A model generated the notes under the pieces. It was not told the origin of the DNA. It saw nothing but the letters and a program-made list of their open reading frames with translations, and did no database searches. DNA of 64,000 nt from Parelaphostrongylus tenuis (taxonomy: Eukaryota > Nematoda > Chromadorea > Rhabditida > Metastrongylidae), in the NCBI GenBank assembly GCA_019055375.1, contig JAHQIW010007202.1, forward strand, positions 1 to 64,000, in the 5' to 3' direction. Numbering within the stretch: the first letter of the stretch is position 1; every line of letters begins with the position of its first letter. This document shows, piece by piece, positions 34,356 to 46,274 of this stretch. Position numbers and translations under genes: made by a program.

Positions 34356-35086
34356 GGAGCTCAAGAGAATAACACAGTGATTGCTCAAAATGTTATCTAC
34401 TATAAAAACGGAAAAATGTGGTTAACGTTTATCTACTGAGGTTATGAAAGTCTTTCACCAAGTAGATTTCGTATCAATTTATGATCTAACTGCTTTGAGG
34501 AAGGGAAAACCCAAAAAAACAGCAATTGTTGAATTCGGTAAATTTTGCTGATAGCACCCTTGCGTGTGCTCATGAAGGAATTGGTACTATGAGGTCAACA
34601 ATAGTGTATTAGACCCAATGAGAGGGAAGAAGTACTGACTTAACAGAGGCTAATACAAGTCGAGGAATGGTGTTTGGCAATTCATATTACGCAAAATGGA
34701 ATTCAAGATGATACACTATAGAAAGCGGGTAGAACCAAACTTTCAAAACCCTACGAAGACTGATGAATAACTTTTGAAGCCGCTCTTAATCCCTATTGGA
34801 ATTCAAAAAGCGAGACTGAACTAACCTCTAATGATGCAGCGCCGCTCAGGTATGCAGGGCTATACTGCCTTACTTCCTGGCTTATATGGTAAATGGCCTG
34901 CAGGAATAAAATGCCTCAGGCACGAACTGGAAAAAGAAAACTATGATTAGCCGAAATCAACGGCTGAAGAACTCTGTGAAAAATTACTGAGTCTTAGGAA
35001 ACCATAAATTCGTAGAATCAAAAAAAAAACCCTAGACAATAACGATGAACAACTAACATTTTTGTTTTAGTTAGAGCGGCCACGAT

Positions 35087-35302
35087 CTGGTGAGCTGCCG
35101 CTCTAGCCGCCGGCGGGGAGCTGTCGCTTTGCTGGTGAGCTGACGGTTTGAGCTGCCGCCAGTGAGGCGTCGCTCTGCTGGTGAGCTGACGCACCGCCGG
35201 TGAGTTGACGCACTGCCGGTGAGCTGCCGCTCCGCCGGTGAGCTGCCGCTCCGCCGGTGAGCTGCCGCTCCGCCGGTGAGTTGCCGCTCCGCCGATGAGC
35301 TA
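35087..35302. repeat. GC-rich 19-bp minisatellite
   Basis: The unit GAGCTGCCGCTCCGCCGGT is repeated about eleven times, with near-perfect units starting at 35183, 35202, 35221, 35240, 35259 and 35278 and more diverged ones before. It is strongly GC-rich inside AT-rich DNA. Because 19 is not a multiple of three, each frame gives a 19-residue peptide repeat; this explains the open minus-strand frame, which I do not call a gene. Confidence 0.9.
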
Positions 35303-35454
35303 AAGCCCTGATTTATGATCTCCGACAAAGTGGCTCACTCAGTGGATGACGGACGTTTCATACTGTCTGCTACCACGTTTGGTTATGTCCTAGCCGTTGC
35401 ACGATTTAGTTAAAGAGAATAAACACTGCTAAAATTCAACATTGTAGTACAGAG

Positions 35455-36198
35455 TGATAGAAATAGATATGAACTGCTGTTTTCGATGATCAAGCAGAAT
35501 TCTATTTATGTAACAGGTTTAGCGGCGGTATGATGTTATATATACCCAAGGATGCAGAATGATGTGCAAAACTCTTGCGTCTAACCGGAATTGGACCCAT
35601 ATTACACCTAAGCATAAAAAAGTGTTGTGAGGAGCTAAAAGTTAAACTAATTCAATAAAGTGCCATCTGGTACTGCTCGATTACAACATAAGGTGTTGGA
35701 TGAAAATGGCCTGAATATTATAATAGGATGTCGATAGGGTAGGAAAATAAAAAATAAATTGGCGAACTCTGGGGGATGCAAGAAACCTCATGGACAACCA
35801 TAGACGTAGTGGGCTGAGTTGTTTGTAGCAGACGAATCGTCTGCATTCGTGACATTGGCTTGAGGGTGTCGCAATTCCACAGAGGAATACCCTAGGCGAG
35901 TGAACGACGAAGCTACGATATAGAATATGGTCTTAACTAGATCTATCCGTGAAGGCATATGTTGAAGCTATCATCGTCGTAGTCGACATCATTTGCGCAA
36001 TCACAAGGACTCATTTTGAAGATTATTTATTTATGTTGACAGTCATACGATTTTTTTGTAAAGAACCGCGCGCATTATAATCGAAATATGATAGTCTATT
36101 TAATAAACTGAGTGGTATCATTGCATTCATAAATTCATTTTGATCATTTCATTCATAAAAGCTATAAAAGGTATAATAGAATAAAAGGTATAAGGTAT
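35455..36198. repeat. Second tandem duplication, left copy
   Basis: About 745 bases starting TGATAGAAATAGATATGAAC match 37141-37965 closely. The copy carries a partial SINE family 1 (GCGGCGGTATGATGTTATAT and GATGTGCAAAACTCTTGCGT), then sequence with no other known copy, and ends in CATTCATAAATTCATT-type simple repeats. Confidence 0.85.
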
Positions 36199-36311
36199 GA
36201 GAGGCTTTCACAAAAAAGACTGCTGTAAAGAGAACGCTTATACTTACAAAAGTGTACTCTACTTTAACGGAAAATTACATCTTTCCAAGAGACACATGGT
36301 TCACAATGTAT

Positions 36312-36668
36312 CTTATAATAATTATTTGAGTCAAAATGTTACGTAGTCTGTTATAGGGCTAACTTTTAGAGCCCAATACACGCGTTTTGACCTTGATAGT
36401 CTCATTAGTCGGTTGGCACCCTTCGTCTTATGTCCGACGATCATTTTACACCGTCCATCAAGTGAAATCATCACTGAGTAGACAGTGTTGACGCTCGATT
36501 GCTTTTGAGGTACCGCCCCACTAATAAGGCTGCCAAGTTCGGAACACGTGTATCGAGCTCTATAAGTTAGTCCTATTAACTGACCACATGACATGTTGGC
36601 TCAAATATTAATTATGAGACATGCTCAATTTGAGCGTGGTCTTAAGAAAACACTCGAAACGAAAGGTA
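36312..36668. mobile_element. Foldback element, family copy
   Basis: The left arm has ATTATTTGAGTCAAAATGTT and TAGAGCCCAATACACGCG. The right arm has CACGTGTATCGAGCTCTATA, ACCACATGACATGTTGGCTC and GTCTTAAGAAAACACTCGAA. The arms are reverse complements with more differences than at 31.5 kb, so this copy is older. It lies between the two copies of the 35.4/37.1-kb duplication. Confidence 0.65.
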
Positions 36669-36879
36669 TAATTCACAATGTTATCAAATATTTTTTCCTT
36701 ATTTTCTCTACTTTCATAGTTGTTCGGTATCTCAAAAAACTCAGCTTCGTTTCAACTTCACAAGCGATTTCTTGGTATTTATGGAAGTGCTTTACTTGTC
36801 TCTATAGAAGTTATATAATTGCTCTATGCACTTGACAAAAGTAATTTCAGACGCCAAAATTATCTAGAAAATCCTATTT

Positions 36880-37045
36880 TGCGCAATGAATTACGTGGAA
36901 TGCACTTATACTTTGTGGGATGTACTGGTGTTTCCTCTGCTTTTTCCGAAAGGGCTTTTTAACTGGACATATAGTCTTCACGCAATAAATCAATAAATGG
37001 GGCTCCCTGGAATAAGGCTTTATTTGTGTTAAGACCTTCACACTA
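36880..37045. repeat. Third copy of the post-mariner repeat
   Basis: GGAATGCACTTATACTTTGTG and the following TTTTTCCGAAAGGGCTTTTT, GGACATATAGT match the repeats at 11395-11510 and 29650-29770. The mariner part itself is not recognisable here. Confidence 0.55.
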
Positions 37046-37140
37046 CGTTCCATAAGCAAATAGTAATCGGAATTATGCTCACTTTTTTAGTTTAAAATAC
37101 CTAATTTCGATATAAGCAAATTTTGAGTCTACGAAAAAGT

Positions 37141-37965
37141 TGATAGAAATAGATATGAACTGCTGTTTTCGATGATCAAGCAGAATTCTATTTATGTAAC
37201 AGGTTTAGCGGCGGTATGATGTTATATATACCCAAGGATGCAGAATGATGTGCAAAACTCTTGCGTCTAACCGGAATTGGACCCATATTACACCTAAGCA
37301 TAAAAAAGTGTTGTGAGGAGCTAAAAAATAAACTAATTCAATGAAGTGCCATCTGGTACTGCTCGATTACAACATAAGGTGTTGGATGAAAATAGGCTGG
37401 ATAATATAATAGAAAGTCGAATAGGAAAATAGAAAAAGTAGTAATAGAAATAGAATAAGGTAATAGAAAGTCGGGTAGGAAAATAGAAAATAAATTAGCG
37501 AACTCTGAGGGATGCAAGAAACCTCATGGACAACCATAGACGTAATGGGCTGAGTTGTTCGTAGCAGACGAATCGTCTGCATTCGTGACATTGGCTCGCG
37601 GGTGTCGCAATTTCACGCAGGAATACCCTAGGCGAGTGAGCGACGAAGCCACGATATGGAATATGGTCTTAACAAGATCTATCCGTGGAGGCATATGTTG
37701 AAGCTATGATCGTCGTAGTCGACATCATTTGTGCAATCACAAGGACTCATTTTGAAGATTAATTATTTATGTTGATAATCATACGATTTTTTTTTTTTGT
37801 AAAGAATCGCGCGCGTTACAATAGAAATATGATAGTCTATTTAATAAACTGAGAGGTAGCATGCATTCATAAATTCATATTCATTCATTTTATTTATAAA
37901 ATGTATTCATTTCATTCATGAAAGGTATTCAATTCATTCGCAAGAGGTATAAAAGGTATATAAGG
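37141..37965. repeat. Second tandem duplication, right copy
   Basis: This is the right copy of 35455-36198. It carries a small insertion of AATAGAAA-type simple repeat near 37415-37490 and a longer CATTCATTT tail. The start-to-start distance is 1686 bases. Confidence 0.85.
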
Positions 37966-39643
37966 CCGAATTTTTTCAAAAATCCTTTTTATAGCGCTGT
38001 GACATTTAAGATAAAATCATGTTTCATAAAATCACGAGTGTTTATCTATTATCTCGCTTGAATTTCGTTAAACAATACTGCTTCCTGAGAGTGCTAATAC
38101 TCAAAAAATAGCACACGCTTCAAGGAACTCAAAAATGCGTTTGATTTCTGGAAAGCTCTTTTGGTCTCTTGGTCAACTCTGATCTTGTAATTTGTTCTTC
38201 AAACCTCACCGGACAGAGCTCTTTCTTTGAGATGTTAGTAATCATCTGACTTCCTAACCTCCTGCGATTCTAGCGATGTGCCCATTTTCTGGAAATACGG
38301 CTTGGTAAGGAAAATGAGATCGAGTTTTACATTTTCAGCAGATCATTTATCGATTATGCAATAAGTTGAAGGCCGTGGTAGGGGGCGGGCGAGGCGGGAC
38401 GACCAATTCTTTTTTTCAAGTAGGAAATTTTCCTCCCCTCTGAAAGAAACTCTATATGAAACGATTGATCGGAATCACACAAAAATTTCTCTACATAATT
38501 ATAAGTTATTCGGCTTCCAGCAAACTATACGCTTGATAAAAATGAAGGCGAAAGGCGAGCGTTAAACATAATTTTGAACTGAATGCTACAGCGTTATAGA
38601 GGGGTGTTTTAGAAAACCGGCGGCGTGGGGCTGTAGTATGAAGTCTCAAATTCGCAGAGTTACTAACACCTCTATGGAAAGTTCCTCTTCTGCGAATGAG
38701 AAGGCTTTCATTCGTTCCTCCTAATCAGGAAGAATAAACGCGTCTTCCGCCTTTTCTAGTTTTAGCATGAATCTAATAGTACAAATCTCAAGGATTTCAG
38801 AGGGTGTTATTCGTTTCCGACATGACTTTATTATTGCGCTCTAACACCAAAAATAAAAATATGTTTCTCATTCAGCTGATAGTCGCTAAACAAAACTTTT
38901 CCTTCGATTTTTTAGCAAAGATTCGATAGCTTAAATCTCTTCAATTCTAGTAATGTGCTTGGCTTTCAAAAAGGACTTTTTAGTGCGCTGTAGCAGTCAG
39001 AAAAATGTTAGGTTCGCTCAGCGCAACATCGACATCAAACCACCGTGCTATGCTGGTATCTGAAATGGAATTTCGTCACATGGCTGCATAGCAATAGTGT
39101 TTTTTTCACTGCCACATTTGCAAAACCCAATCTCTTTTAATTATATCGCAACAAGAAGTTTCTTCCAAAAACTTAATACATCATTGGAGTCGGCGAGAAG
39201 TGTTTGTATAAGAAACATGAAATTATTTCTGCTGTTATGGCGCAATATCAAAGCCATTTTGAAAATTAAATACACTGTTCAAATTGTTTTGATTTAAGCT
39301 ATCGAACAACTACTCAGACTTTGAGAACATTCAGAAAATACGCTTTTTCAGAGGGTCAGGACAGGGTTTGGTTAACGGAAAAGTACAAAAACGGTATAGA
39401 AAGCGTTCAAAATTTTGAGCAGCAAAATACTCAGCACATCGTCACCTCTCAAGATCCCATAAAGAAAAGGGCTATTTGGGTTCAGAGAAAAACAGTGTAG
39501 TGAAAAGCCTACTTGGCAATGCCCCACCAACTGCCTTCGCTTTTTATCGTTTTATGCAAGAATTCTCGCATGTCTCTCAAAAATTTTTGTCCGGGATTCT
39601 TATTACCAAATGCCTCCAACTAAAGAAAATCGTAGAAGTCTCA

Positions 39644-39889
39644 CTACAGTGCATTGAAGAATTTTTCAATTTTGAGCACTCCGCAAGATAGATCAAACTG
39701 CAGCCTTATTTCCACTTGTAAGCTCTCCTTGAGAAGCCGCTGCAACTTAAAATCCTGTTTGAGCTTTTCGAGCTCCACATCCATATCATGTCGAGCTAAG
39801 CAACTTCCGAGTCATGCTCTTAAAACATGCATTAGAATATCAAATCATAATCAGCATGTTCCGAAAGCGTCCATGCGTTTTACGAACTC
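39644..39889 (-). pseudogene. Broken copy of the coiled-coil exon
   Basis: It is the counterpart of 59667-59912 and has the same 246-bp length and the same TTCAG acceptor. An inserted base after the ninth codon and a deleted base further on shift the frame between them, and stops (TGA, TGA) fall in the shifted part. The second half is still in frame: LGSCLARHDMDVELEKLKQD and then the residues RLLKESLQVEIRLQFDLSC. This copy cannot encode the full exon. Confidence 0.7.
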
Positions 39890-39989
39890 CTGAACTACGA
39901 TGTGCCATGGCTCTCAGAAGGACACTAACAAATCTAAAGTGCAGATCCTCATCACCTAGCCGTATTACAACCTAGTTTTATTTCTCTTA

Positions 39990-40340
39990 TTTATTTAACA
40001 CAACCTACTACCCCACTTTACTGTGCAGATTCCAGCACTTCTTGCACTCGACTTTTATCCTAACGTCCATATTCTACTAAGACGTTCACACAATTCATGT
40101 TACTTCAGCTGCTATTTGAGTTTCGTTTTTATAAGAATGCCGTGAAATGCTGTTCGAGACGCTTCTCCTTGTAATCCCGGAGATAGTCGAGCACCTTAGC
40201 TGAGGTGTTCCTAAGTGTTCAGTTGCTTGATTGCAAGAGAGTGCTGGAGGAGAGGATCGAACAGTACTTTGTTTATCGCGCTGCTTCGTGGTACACTGAA
40301 TCACTAACCACAGAGCTAACCCACCACATAGCAAGTCAAG
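39990..40340 (-). repeat. SINE family 3, inside duplicated segment
   Basis: On the minus strand, the A-box region is CTGTGGTTAGTGATTCAG and the B-box-like part is TGTTCGATCCTC. The tail is GCAAGAAGTGCTGGAATCTG then CACAGTAAAG. The same insertion is in copy 2 at 60030-60360, so it predates the duplication. Confidence 0.6.
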
Positions 40341-40547
40341 GGGTGTTTAAACTGGCAATACAGGCTACATGTGTTCCGAGTAATTCCCGGTATAACTATG
40401 TTATCCAGGAACACATAGAGAAATGATCCCTTTCGCTGAAGCAACAGTGTTAGCAACTATGCGAAAGCTTATATCTCCAGCTCCTGCGCCACATATCCTT
40501 TTTTACGAAATCCTTTTTATAACGCTGTAGCAGAAAGAAAAGAATTG

Positions 40548-40606
40548 TGTTTCACACACACACACATACACACACCACGCACACCACACACACACCACAC
40601 ACACAC

Positions 40607-40652
<46 letters not shown>

Positions 40653-40700
40653 ACACACACACCACACACACATACACACACACACACATACACAAATGCA
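40548..40700. repeat. CA microsatellite
   Basis: About 150 bases of interrupted CA repeat at the end of duplicated segment copy 1. Open frames across it, with histidine-threonine or cysteine-valine repeats, are artefacts. Confidence 0.95.
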
Positions 40701-40709
40701 CATGTGAGC

Positions 40710-41470
40710 CAGATATCCTGTACTCTCCACAGGATAAGTCTTACAAAAATCGTACGCAGTAAGAGAAACGTGCTACTGGAGACATTCGGTGGGAAACAAG
40801 AATTACGGTGAGAGTTGCATTCGAAGGTTTTTGGGCGAGTGTGATTTTCTTTCTCAAGCCTTTCTCTTTATAGTGCTCGTTTTCTCTTTATTTTCATTAT
40901 AATTCAAAGCCAATCAGTTTCAAGTCATTCACAATGTGGTATGTGGTGCAATCACAGGAGGTTATGGAATCACTTCGCTTCATGATGTGATTCTTCACTT
41001 ACAACAATGGGAATGAAGTAGATAAGAGCGAGGTAGGATTAAGCACAAAAGATTAATTAGATCGGAAGTATTTGAAAATTACGCATGCGAAAATTCTAAA
41101 ATGTTAGCGTTAAGTTCCCAAAACCGACCATCTATTGACACCGACATTCTTCAATAATTCCCAGTTTTTCCCTTGTTTGTTTTTTAGCAAACATAGCAAA
41201 AATTGCTTTGTAACTGCTTTACAAACTTCACGAATATTTGTGATGCCTTTTTGATACAAAAAAAAGGAAACCAGGGGGGAAAGCGAGAAAGCAACAGTTA
41301 GAGAGGAGAAAAAAGGAGAAGAGTAAAGGACGGAAGAGCGAAAGGGAAGGGAAAGAAGAGAAAAACCTATAATGGTTAGTTCCACAAACTTCGCCATTGC
41401 TCGTTATTCCTTTTCGAGTACAAAGGGAGGAAGCAGGAAAAGAAAACAAGGAAGAAAGAAAAGAAAAAAG
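40710..41470. other. Gene-free stretch, becoming purine-rich
   Basis: I see nothing supported. From about 41260 the plus strand becomes purine-rich (AGGAGAAAAAAGG-type). Confidence 0.45.
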
Positions 41471-41474
41471 AAGG

Positions 41475-41490
41475 AAAAAAGGACTAAGGA

Positions 41491-41526
<36 letters not shown>

Positions 41527-41628
41527 AATGAACGAAAGAATGAATGAATGAATGAATGAATGGAATGAATGAATGAATGGAATGAATGAATGAATGGAAT
41601 GAATGAATGAATGGAATGAATGAACTGG
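41475..41628. repeat. GAAA and GAAT microsatellites
   Basis: A GAAA run (about 41485-41530) passes into GAAT repeats with a regular extra G (GAATGAATGAATGAATGGAAT), giving a higher-order unit of 17 bases. Confidence 0.9.
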
Positions 41629-41785
41629 GACGCATTCAAATCAGTAGTCTGCTCTTAGGAGGATACCGTTGTCGACAACGTCGACGAAGAATACAACCGG
41701 CTTGCTGAATACCTTTACGTTAGCGCTGTAAAAGTCAAAAGTCCTAAAGTTACAAAGAGACGCTTGTGTCCGAAGACACCAGAGG

Positions 41786-41990
41786 TGATGCCGCTAACTC
41801 TTAGTGTGCGGCTAGAGCACCCATACAGGGCTGGCAAAAGACGAGAAAGGGCTACTGCTCAACTGACTAGACTGCAAGGTCAAAACACGTGTAACGGGAT
41901 CTATAAGTCAGCTCTTTTTAGCAGACCACATGACATACGTGGCTCAAAAATGGTTTCATGGTACATTAAAATTTGAGCTCTGGTCCTTAA
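41786..41990. mobile_element. Foldback element, one arm
   Basis: It shares GCTAACTCTTAGTGTG, GCAAAAGACGAGAAAGGG, TCTATAAGTCAGC and GACCACATGACATACGTGGC with the right arm at 31600-31800. The left arm is missing. Confidence 0.65.
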
Positions 41991-41999
41991 ATACCCTTT

Positions 42000-43335
42000 T
42001 GTTACAAACTTCTAAGGACTTATAAACACATCTGTTTTATTTCTTCGGTACCGCCTTCATAGATTTCGACATGTACGTTGCGGTAGTTCTGGTTTTCTAA
42101 AACCATCTTTGACTCTTTGATGTCATTCTACATAGTTCTATCAGCACACACGTCTTCTCTTCCTGCTACAAACTAGGGCCCTGTGGAGCGTGGGCCTTTG
42201 ATGGGGATGGCTATTTTTCCGAAAACGTGTATGGCTCTGACGTAACAATCTCGATAAGGCCTTAGACATTCATACAGAGCATACTGGATGTTTACAGCGA
42301 GGTTAAAAAATAGTCGATGAGGTGGATCTTTGACTCTCTCAAACCTTTTTTGAACCATTCTTCTCTTCACTTTCCAAGGAATAAAACAAAGATCCCAAGA
42401 ATTCATTCATGACACTGATTACTACTTATCAAACAAACAGTGATTTCATTGAGTTGATCGGCCACGCAGTTGATTGGTTGGATGTCAAAACTTCAATCTC
42501 AGTGTTCAACAGTAGACAATAAAAAAATCTTGAATATCTGAAATTGCATGGCATTTGTGTTTGACATTTATCCGCCTTTTTGTTCTAGTACAAGTGCTTC
42601 CATAATTCCTTGCTAAGAATGTGCTAGCACAAATACAGTGCAGTATCGTACCTGTACCTCTTCTACATCGCATAGCTCATCGACGGACAATAGTTGATAA
42701 AGTCCAATCGCAGCTATCGCGATTTGTAGCGCTTTCACTATATAGAATACACGCATCTAAAAATTTACTCACTTTCATGAAATCGACATCTATCTAGTAA
42801 GGTAAAAGGGAATCTGTATGAGAGGTAAATTCTCCCTGCCCATGTTATTGTTTATCGTGCCAAAATGTAGGCGAGACCTGGACACTCAAGCAAGCCGAAT
42901 TTCACTATTTTCTTCCTAGCATATCAAATTTTGAAATAGCACATCAATTGCATTCGTCATAATATCTATGGCTCGTCTGTAGCTTAATAATTACAGATGT
43001 TTCACCATACACACATAGTCGTCTGATTCCGCATTATCCATTTTGGCTAAACTTTCGTCACAGCCATATGAAGTCAGCAAACTGTTAATACAGTGTACTT
43101 CTAACGCTTTGTTATCGCAACGATTGCGTCGGCTTCTCCGCGTGAAGTCTTCATCGCATAAAAATCCGTCTGCCTTCATAATCTAGTCACCTCTTGCCCC
43201 AATTCTTACAGTATTGAGATAGTATAGAGAGTTGAAGAATGACCAAAAACTTAGAAACTTAATCAATTTTGAATCTCATTTCGGATTATTTGCACTCCTG
43301 TCTTCTTCAGTTTAATGAGATCCATGAACGTTGTC
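42000..43335. other. Mostly gene-free, SINE family 2 tail at 42265-42340
   Basis: A piece resembling the family 2 tail (ATACTGGATGTTTACAGC..GATGAGGTGGATC) lies at 42265-42340. A 62-codon minus-strand frame at 42991-43179 reads LCDEDFTRRSRRNRCDNKAL and looks protein-like, but it has no convincing splice site. I do not call it a gene. Confidence 0.4.
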
Positions 43336-43340
43336 TCTTA

Positions 43341-43460
43341 ATCACTGGTATCTTCTGAAAAGATCGTGATGTCGGGCGAAAAGTTCAGCTTTGGTAACGG
43401 CTGCACTGATCTCGATGATATGTTTTTTTTTTCTCTTGATGACTCAGCAACATGCCTGAT
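43341..43460 (-). CDS. Possible terminal exon
   Basis: After the acceptor TTCCTATATCAG, the minus strand reads HVAESSREKKNISSRSVQPL then PKLNFSPDITIFSEDTSD and a TAA. The peptide is polar and serine-rich, as protein ends often are. It would follow an exon ending in phase 2. I recognise no family and did not find the preceding exon. Confidence 0.28.
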
Positions 43461-44320
43461 ATAGGAATAATTTTCATTCATTCGGCAGAAAAACACTTGG
43501 AAATGGTGTAAATATCGAGGTCTTATCACGTCAGACCGTTCCCGTAAAAAACCTACAGAAATAAAACTAGCATTTGTCAGTCCCTGTTGGAATTGTCATA
43601 CATCGTAAAAGGTCAATGAATGCGTATCTGACTTATACAATGACTTTCGGGAGTCTATCAATCTATCATGTCAGCCATACCATTCTCTCGAGCAGGTATC
43701 AATTTGTGGGCCTGAAAAGGATGCGAGGCTTGATGAGCTTAGTGTGTGCGATTGAACTGACGACAGCATGTGCAATACAGTTTCTTTCATTGCTGTGATA
43801 CATATTCCTTCCTTATTGTTTATGAGTTAACAGGTTTGTGGTCTACTTGTCATCCTACATAGCATGATTGTTGTGTGGAACGTATAAATTGAGAAAGCCT
43901 CACATATTTCCATAGTCTTCAAAGACAGTTTTTCCTTTGAGTGGAACGAATATCCAAATTTGATTCACCTGTATTGAACGAACGTGTTGTGAAAATGTTC
44001 ACACCAGATAATCTTTCCAATAAAGTGAGTCCATTGTTCAATCCGACTATGTTTTCAGTCTGCTGTTGAAGTCCAAAAGCTTTTGAAGTTTCAGTAAGCG
44101 AATGTTATGACGTTATAGGAATAATGATATGTGGAAGCCTTTGATGACCATGAACGCTTGCACAAAAGAAGCTCTACTACGAGTTTCCGAGAGCGGAAAA
44201 GCACGAACAGCTCCAGCGCAAACTCCTAGATCTTCGGGACTGAATAGCGGCAGATAGAGCACTTCGAGATCTGATAGTTTTCTCCAAATATACTTTGACC
44301 ATTAATGTTTCTTGTTTGAG
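43461..44320. other. Gene-free stretch
   Basis: I see nothing supported here. Confidence 0.4.
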
Positions 44321-44321
44321 C

Positions 44322-44530
44322 TAAACTAGTGCCTAGTGATCATTTATGAGCCACGCATGTCAGTGGTCTGTCAAAGAGGGCTAACATATAGAACCCGATA
44401 CACGTTTACAAACTTGCGATCTCGTCAGACAGCCCTCTTTAACAGACCACTGACATGTGTGGCTCAAAAATGATTACTAGGCATATTGAAATTTGAGCTG
44501 TGGTGTTAAGAAAACACTCGAAACAAAAGC
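44322..44530. mobile_element. Foldback element, compact copy
   Basis: The arms 44322-44385 and 44433-44487 are near-perfect reverse complements, for example GAGCCACGCATGTCAGTGGT against ACCACTGACATGTGTGGCTC. The middle is reduced to about 50 bases. Outside the right arm lies the usual GAAATTTGAGCTGTGGTGTT and AAGAAAACACTCGAAA. Confidence 0.8.
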
Positions 44531-44899
44531 CAAAGTGAAGCACAAATAAATTCTTTCATGCAATTTCAAAACGCTACAGAACTTTTTCTACAACCTGATA
44601 AAAGCGTACAGCTTTTACTTTCGCAAATATATCCTTTCAGTAAATAACAACCACTGTAAAGCTACATTATGACAATTGACCCTAGCATAGAGAAGATATT
44701 TGAACTAGAAACGAAAGCGTACCAAATATATGGACAGTATCATTGCAAATGGTTGTGCTGGATGATTGCACTCATAAAGCAGGAGTATCGCACGACACTT
44801 GCAGGGTCAACAACGAGTGTATGACTTTTTCCAAAGATGGCAAGCTTCAACCGGAAGTAGATGAACCTGAATAGTGGTGTAATAAAAGCAGAACACCAA

Positions 44900-45330
44900 A
44901 AAATACCCAGTGATGTTTAGTGATGTGCAGAATACCGACGTTAGGCGGGAATCGAACCCGCACTTTACCGTTTCCAGGGCGTGCCTATTCAATTGCACTA
45001 CCGACACCTGTGTTGCCACCATTCTTTCTACACCACAGCGCATCAATATGTCGGCAACTGACCGTCAGCGACCAATCGAAATTCATATATTTGACCGCCT
45101 CTTGCAGTGGTATGGTATTATGATATACCCACTAATGTGGAGTGCTGTGCGAAAATATTTGCGTCAGCCAGGATTTGAACCCAGACCTCACTCTTTCCGG
45201 AAAGGCTAACGCAAATGTTTTTGCACAGCACTCCACGTTATTGCGTATATTATAATAACCGTCGACGGTTTAGTTTGGTAACCAATATCGACATTGAATT
45301 TAATTAAGCTGATAGACATCGGGTATACGT
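44900..45330 (-). repeat. SINE family 1, two modules
   Basis: The first module is at about 44938-45007 (GTTAGGCGGGAATCGAACCC, A box side TAGTGCAATTGAATAGG in reverse). The second, at 45155-45230, is a collapsed inverted pair: GTGGAGTGCTGTGCGAAAAT and ATTTGCGTCAGCC on the left mirror GCTAACGCAAATGTTTTTGC and ACAGCACTCCAC on the right, with the tRNA middle deleted. The tail continues to AGAATTCTTTTTAGTCAG. Confidence 0.65.
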
Positions 45331-45339
45331 ATGATCAAA

Positions 45340-45590
45340 CAGAATTCTTTTTAGTCAGCCCGTTTCAGCAACGTTATGGTGCAACAAATATATCCAGTGT
45401 TGATGAGTGATGTGCATAACTTTGCAGTCAGCCAGGCTCGAACCCATCCGTAAAGTGTGAAATGCAGATTCGAGTATCGCCGACGTAAAAACTTTACACA
45501 TCAGTCAACATCATTGAGCATATTTGTAACATCACATCACCGCTAGAAGCGCTTAAATTTAGAAAAATTCTGGTACTTCTCTTTTAAGAT
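45340..45590. repeat. SINE family 1, degraded head-to-head pair
   Basis: A short minus-strand head (GTGATGTGCATAACTTTGC, GCCAGGCTCGAACCCATCCG) joins a plus-strand end (ATGCAGATTCGAGTATCGCC, GACGTAAAAACTTTACAC), followed by CATCACATCACCGCTAGAAG. Confidence 0.5.
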
Positions 45591-46274
45591 GGCACCAGAA
45601 GAAAAAACAATACCACTGGCTGGACAAAGACTTTTGATGAGAGTGTCGGTAATTACTCGAAAGCTTAAATTTCTCTTTAAAACGCTACATGGCCATTTAT
45701 TGAAAACAGAGTTTTATAAAGTCGCAAAATTCAAGTAAAATTAGGTTCTATATCAGTCACGTAGTTCAGCCATTGCTTCGTTAGATGCACGAAAAGCGCA
45801 TGAACGTGTAGAGGAAATCTCGTATACCAGACTAATACGCTTTGAGTGAAGGAACCTTTTCGAGATAAAGAAAAAATTTTCAGTTGAATGATAAAAATCT
45901 CGCTTCACATGCTATTCGCCTGGGCGAACTAGATCGATCATTGCGGCAACACCACCCTGAGCTCGTTAGATGGCCAAAAATCACATTCCGGCCTAGTCAA
46001 TCAATATTGTTTTCCACGCTGCACTACAAAGATATGGTCTCTCCAGAAAACCAGCACAGCGTCAAATCGATGAATCTTATGCTGCCGAATGACTGCTAAT
46101 ACTCTAAAGGAAGAGCTCTGTCCTGTGAGGAATACGTGCGGGTGAAGCACAGATGCTTTCTTGTCGCTGAAGCGTTATAAGAAGACTCTTAGATGTAACA
46201 GCCACGTGGCGCTCTAGCTAGAGAACTAAACTTTCGAATGATTACCGAAAGTGCCACAAAAAGCCTTTCACCAG

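Larger units (their letters stand above)
37966..40550. repeat. 2.6-kb duplicated segment, copy 1
   Basis: It is collinear with 57998-60582 over its whole length. Shared landmarks are GTGGTAGGGGGCGGG..GAGGCGGGACGACC (38378 and 58399), the broken coiled-coil exon at 39644-39889, the SINE family 3 copy, and TAACGCTGTAGCAGAAA just before a CA array. Identity looks like roughly 85 per cent by eye. Repeats of family A lie within it. Confidence 0.85.

Noticed and set aside
35087..35302. CRISPR array
   Set aside because: The repeats are adjacent without spacers, and the organism is a eukaryote.
35071..35328. An 85-codon minus-strand frame with serine, alanine and arginine repeats
   Set aside because: It is a reading of the 19-bp minisatellite; all three frames give a similar peptide repeat.
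41228..41635. A 135-codon minus-strand frame rich in phenylalanine, serine and histidine
   Set aside because: It comes from the GAAA and GAAT microsatellites.
42991..43179. A 62-codon minus-strand frame that looks protein-like
   Set aside because: It has no usable acceptor or donor, and no phase link to the possible exon at 43341-43460.
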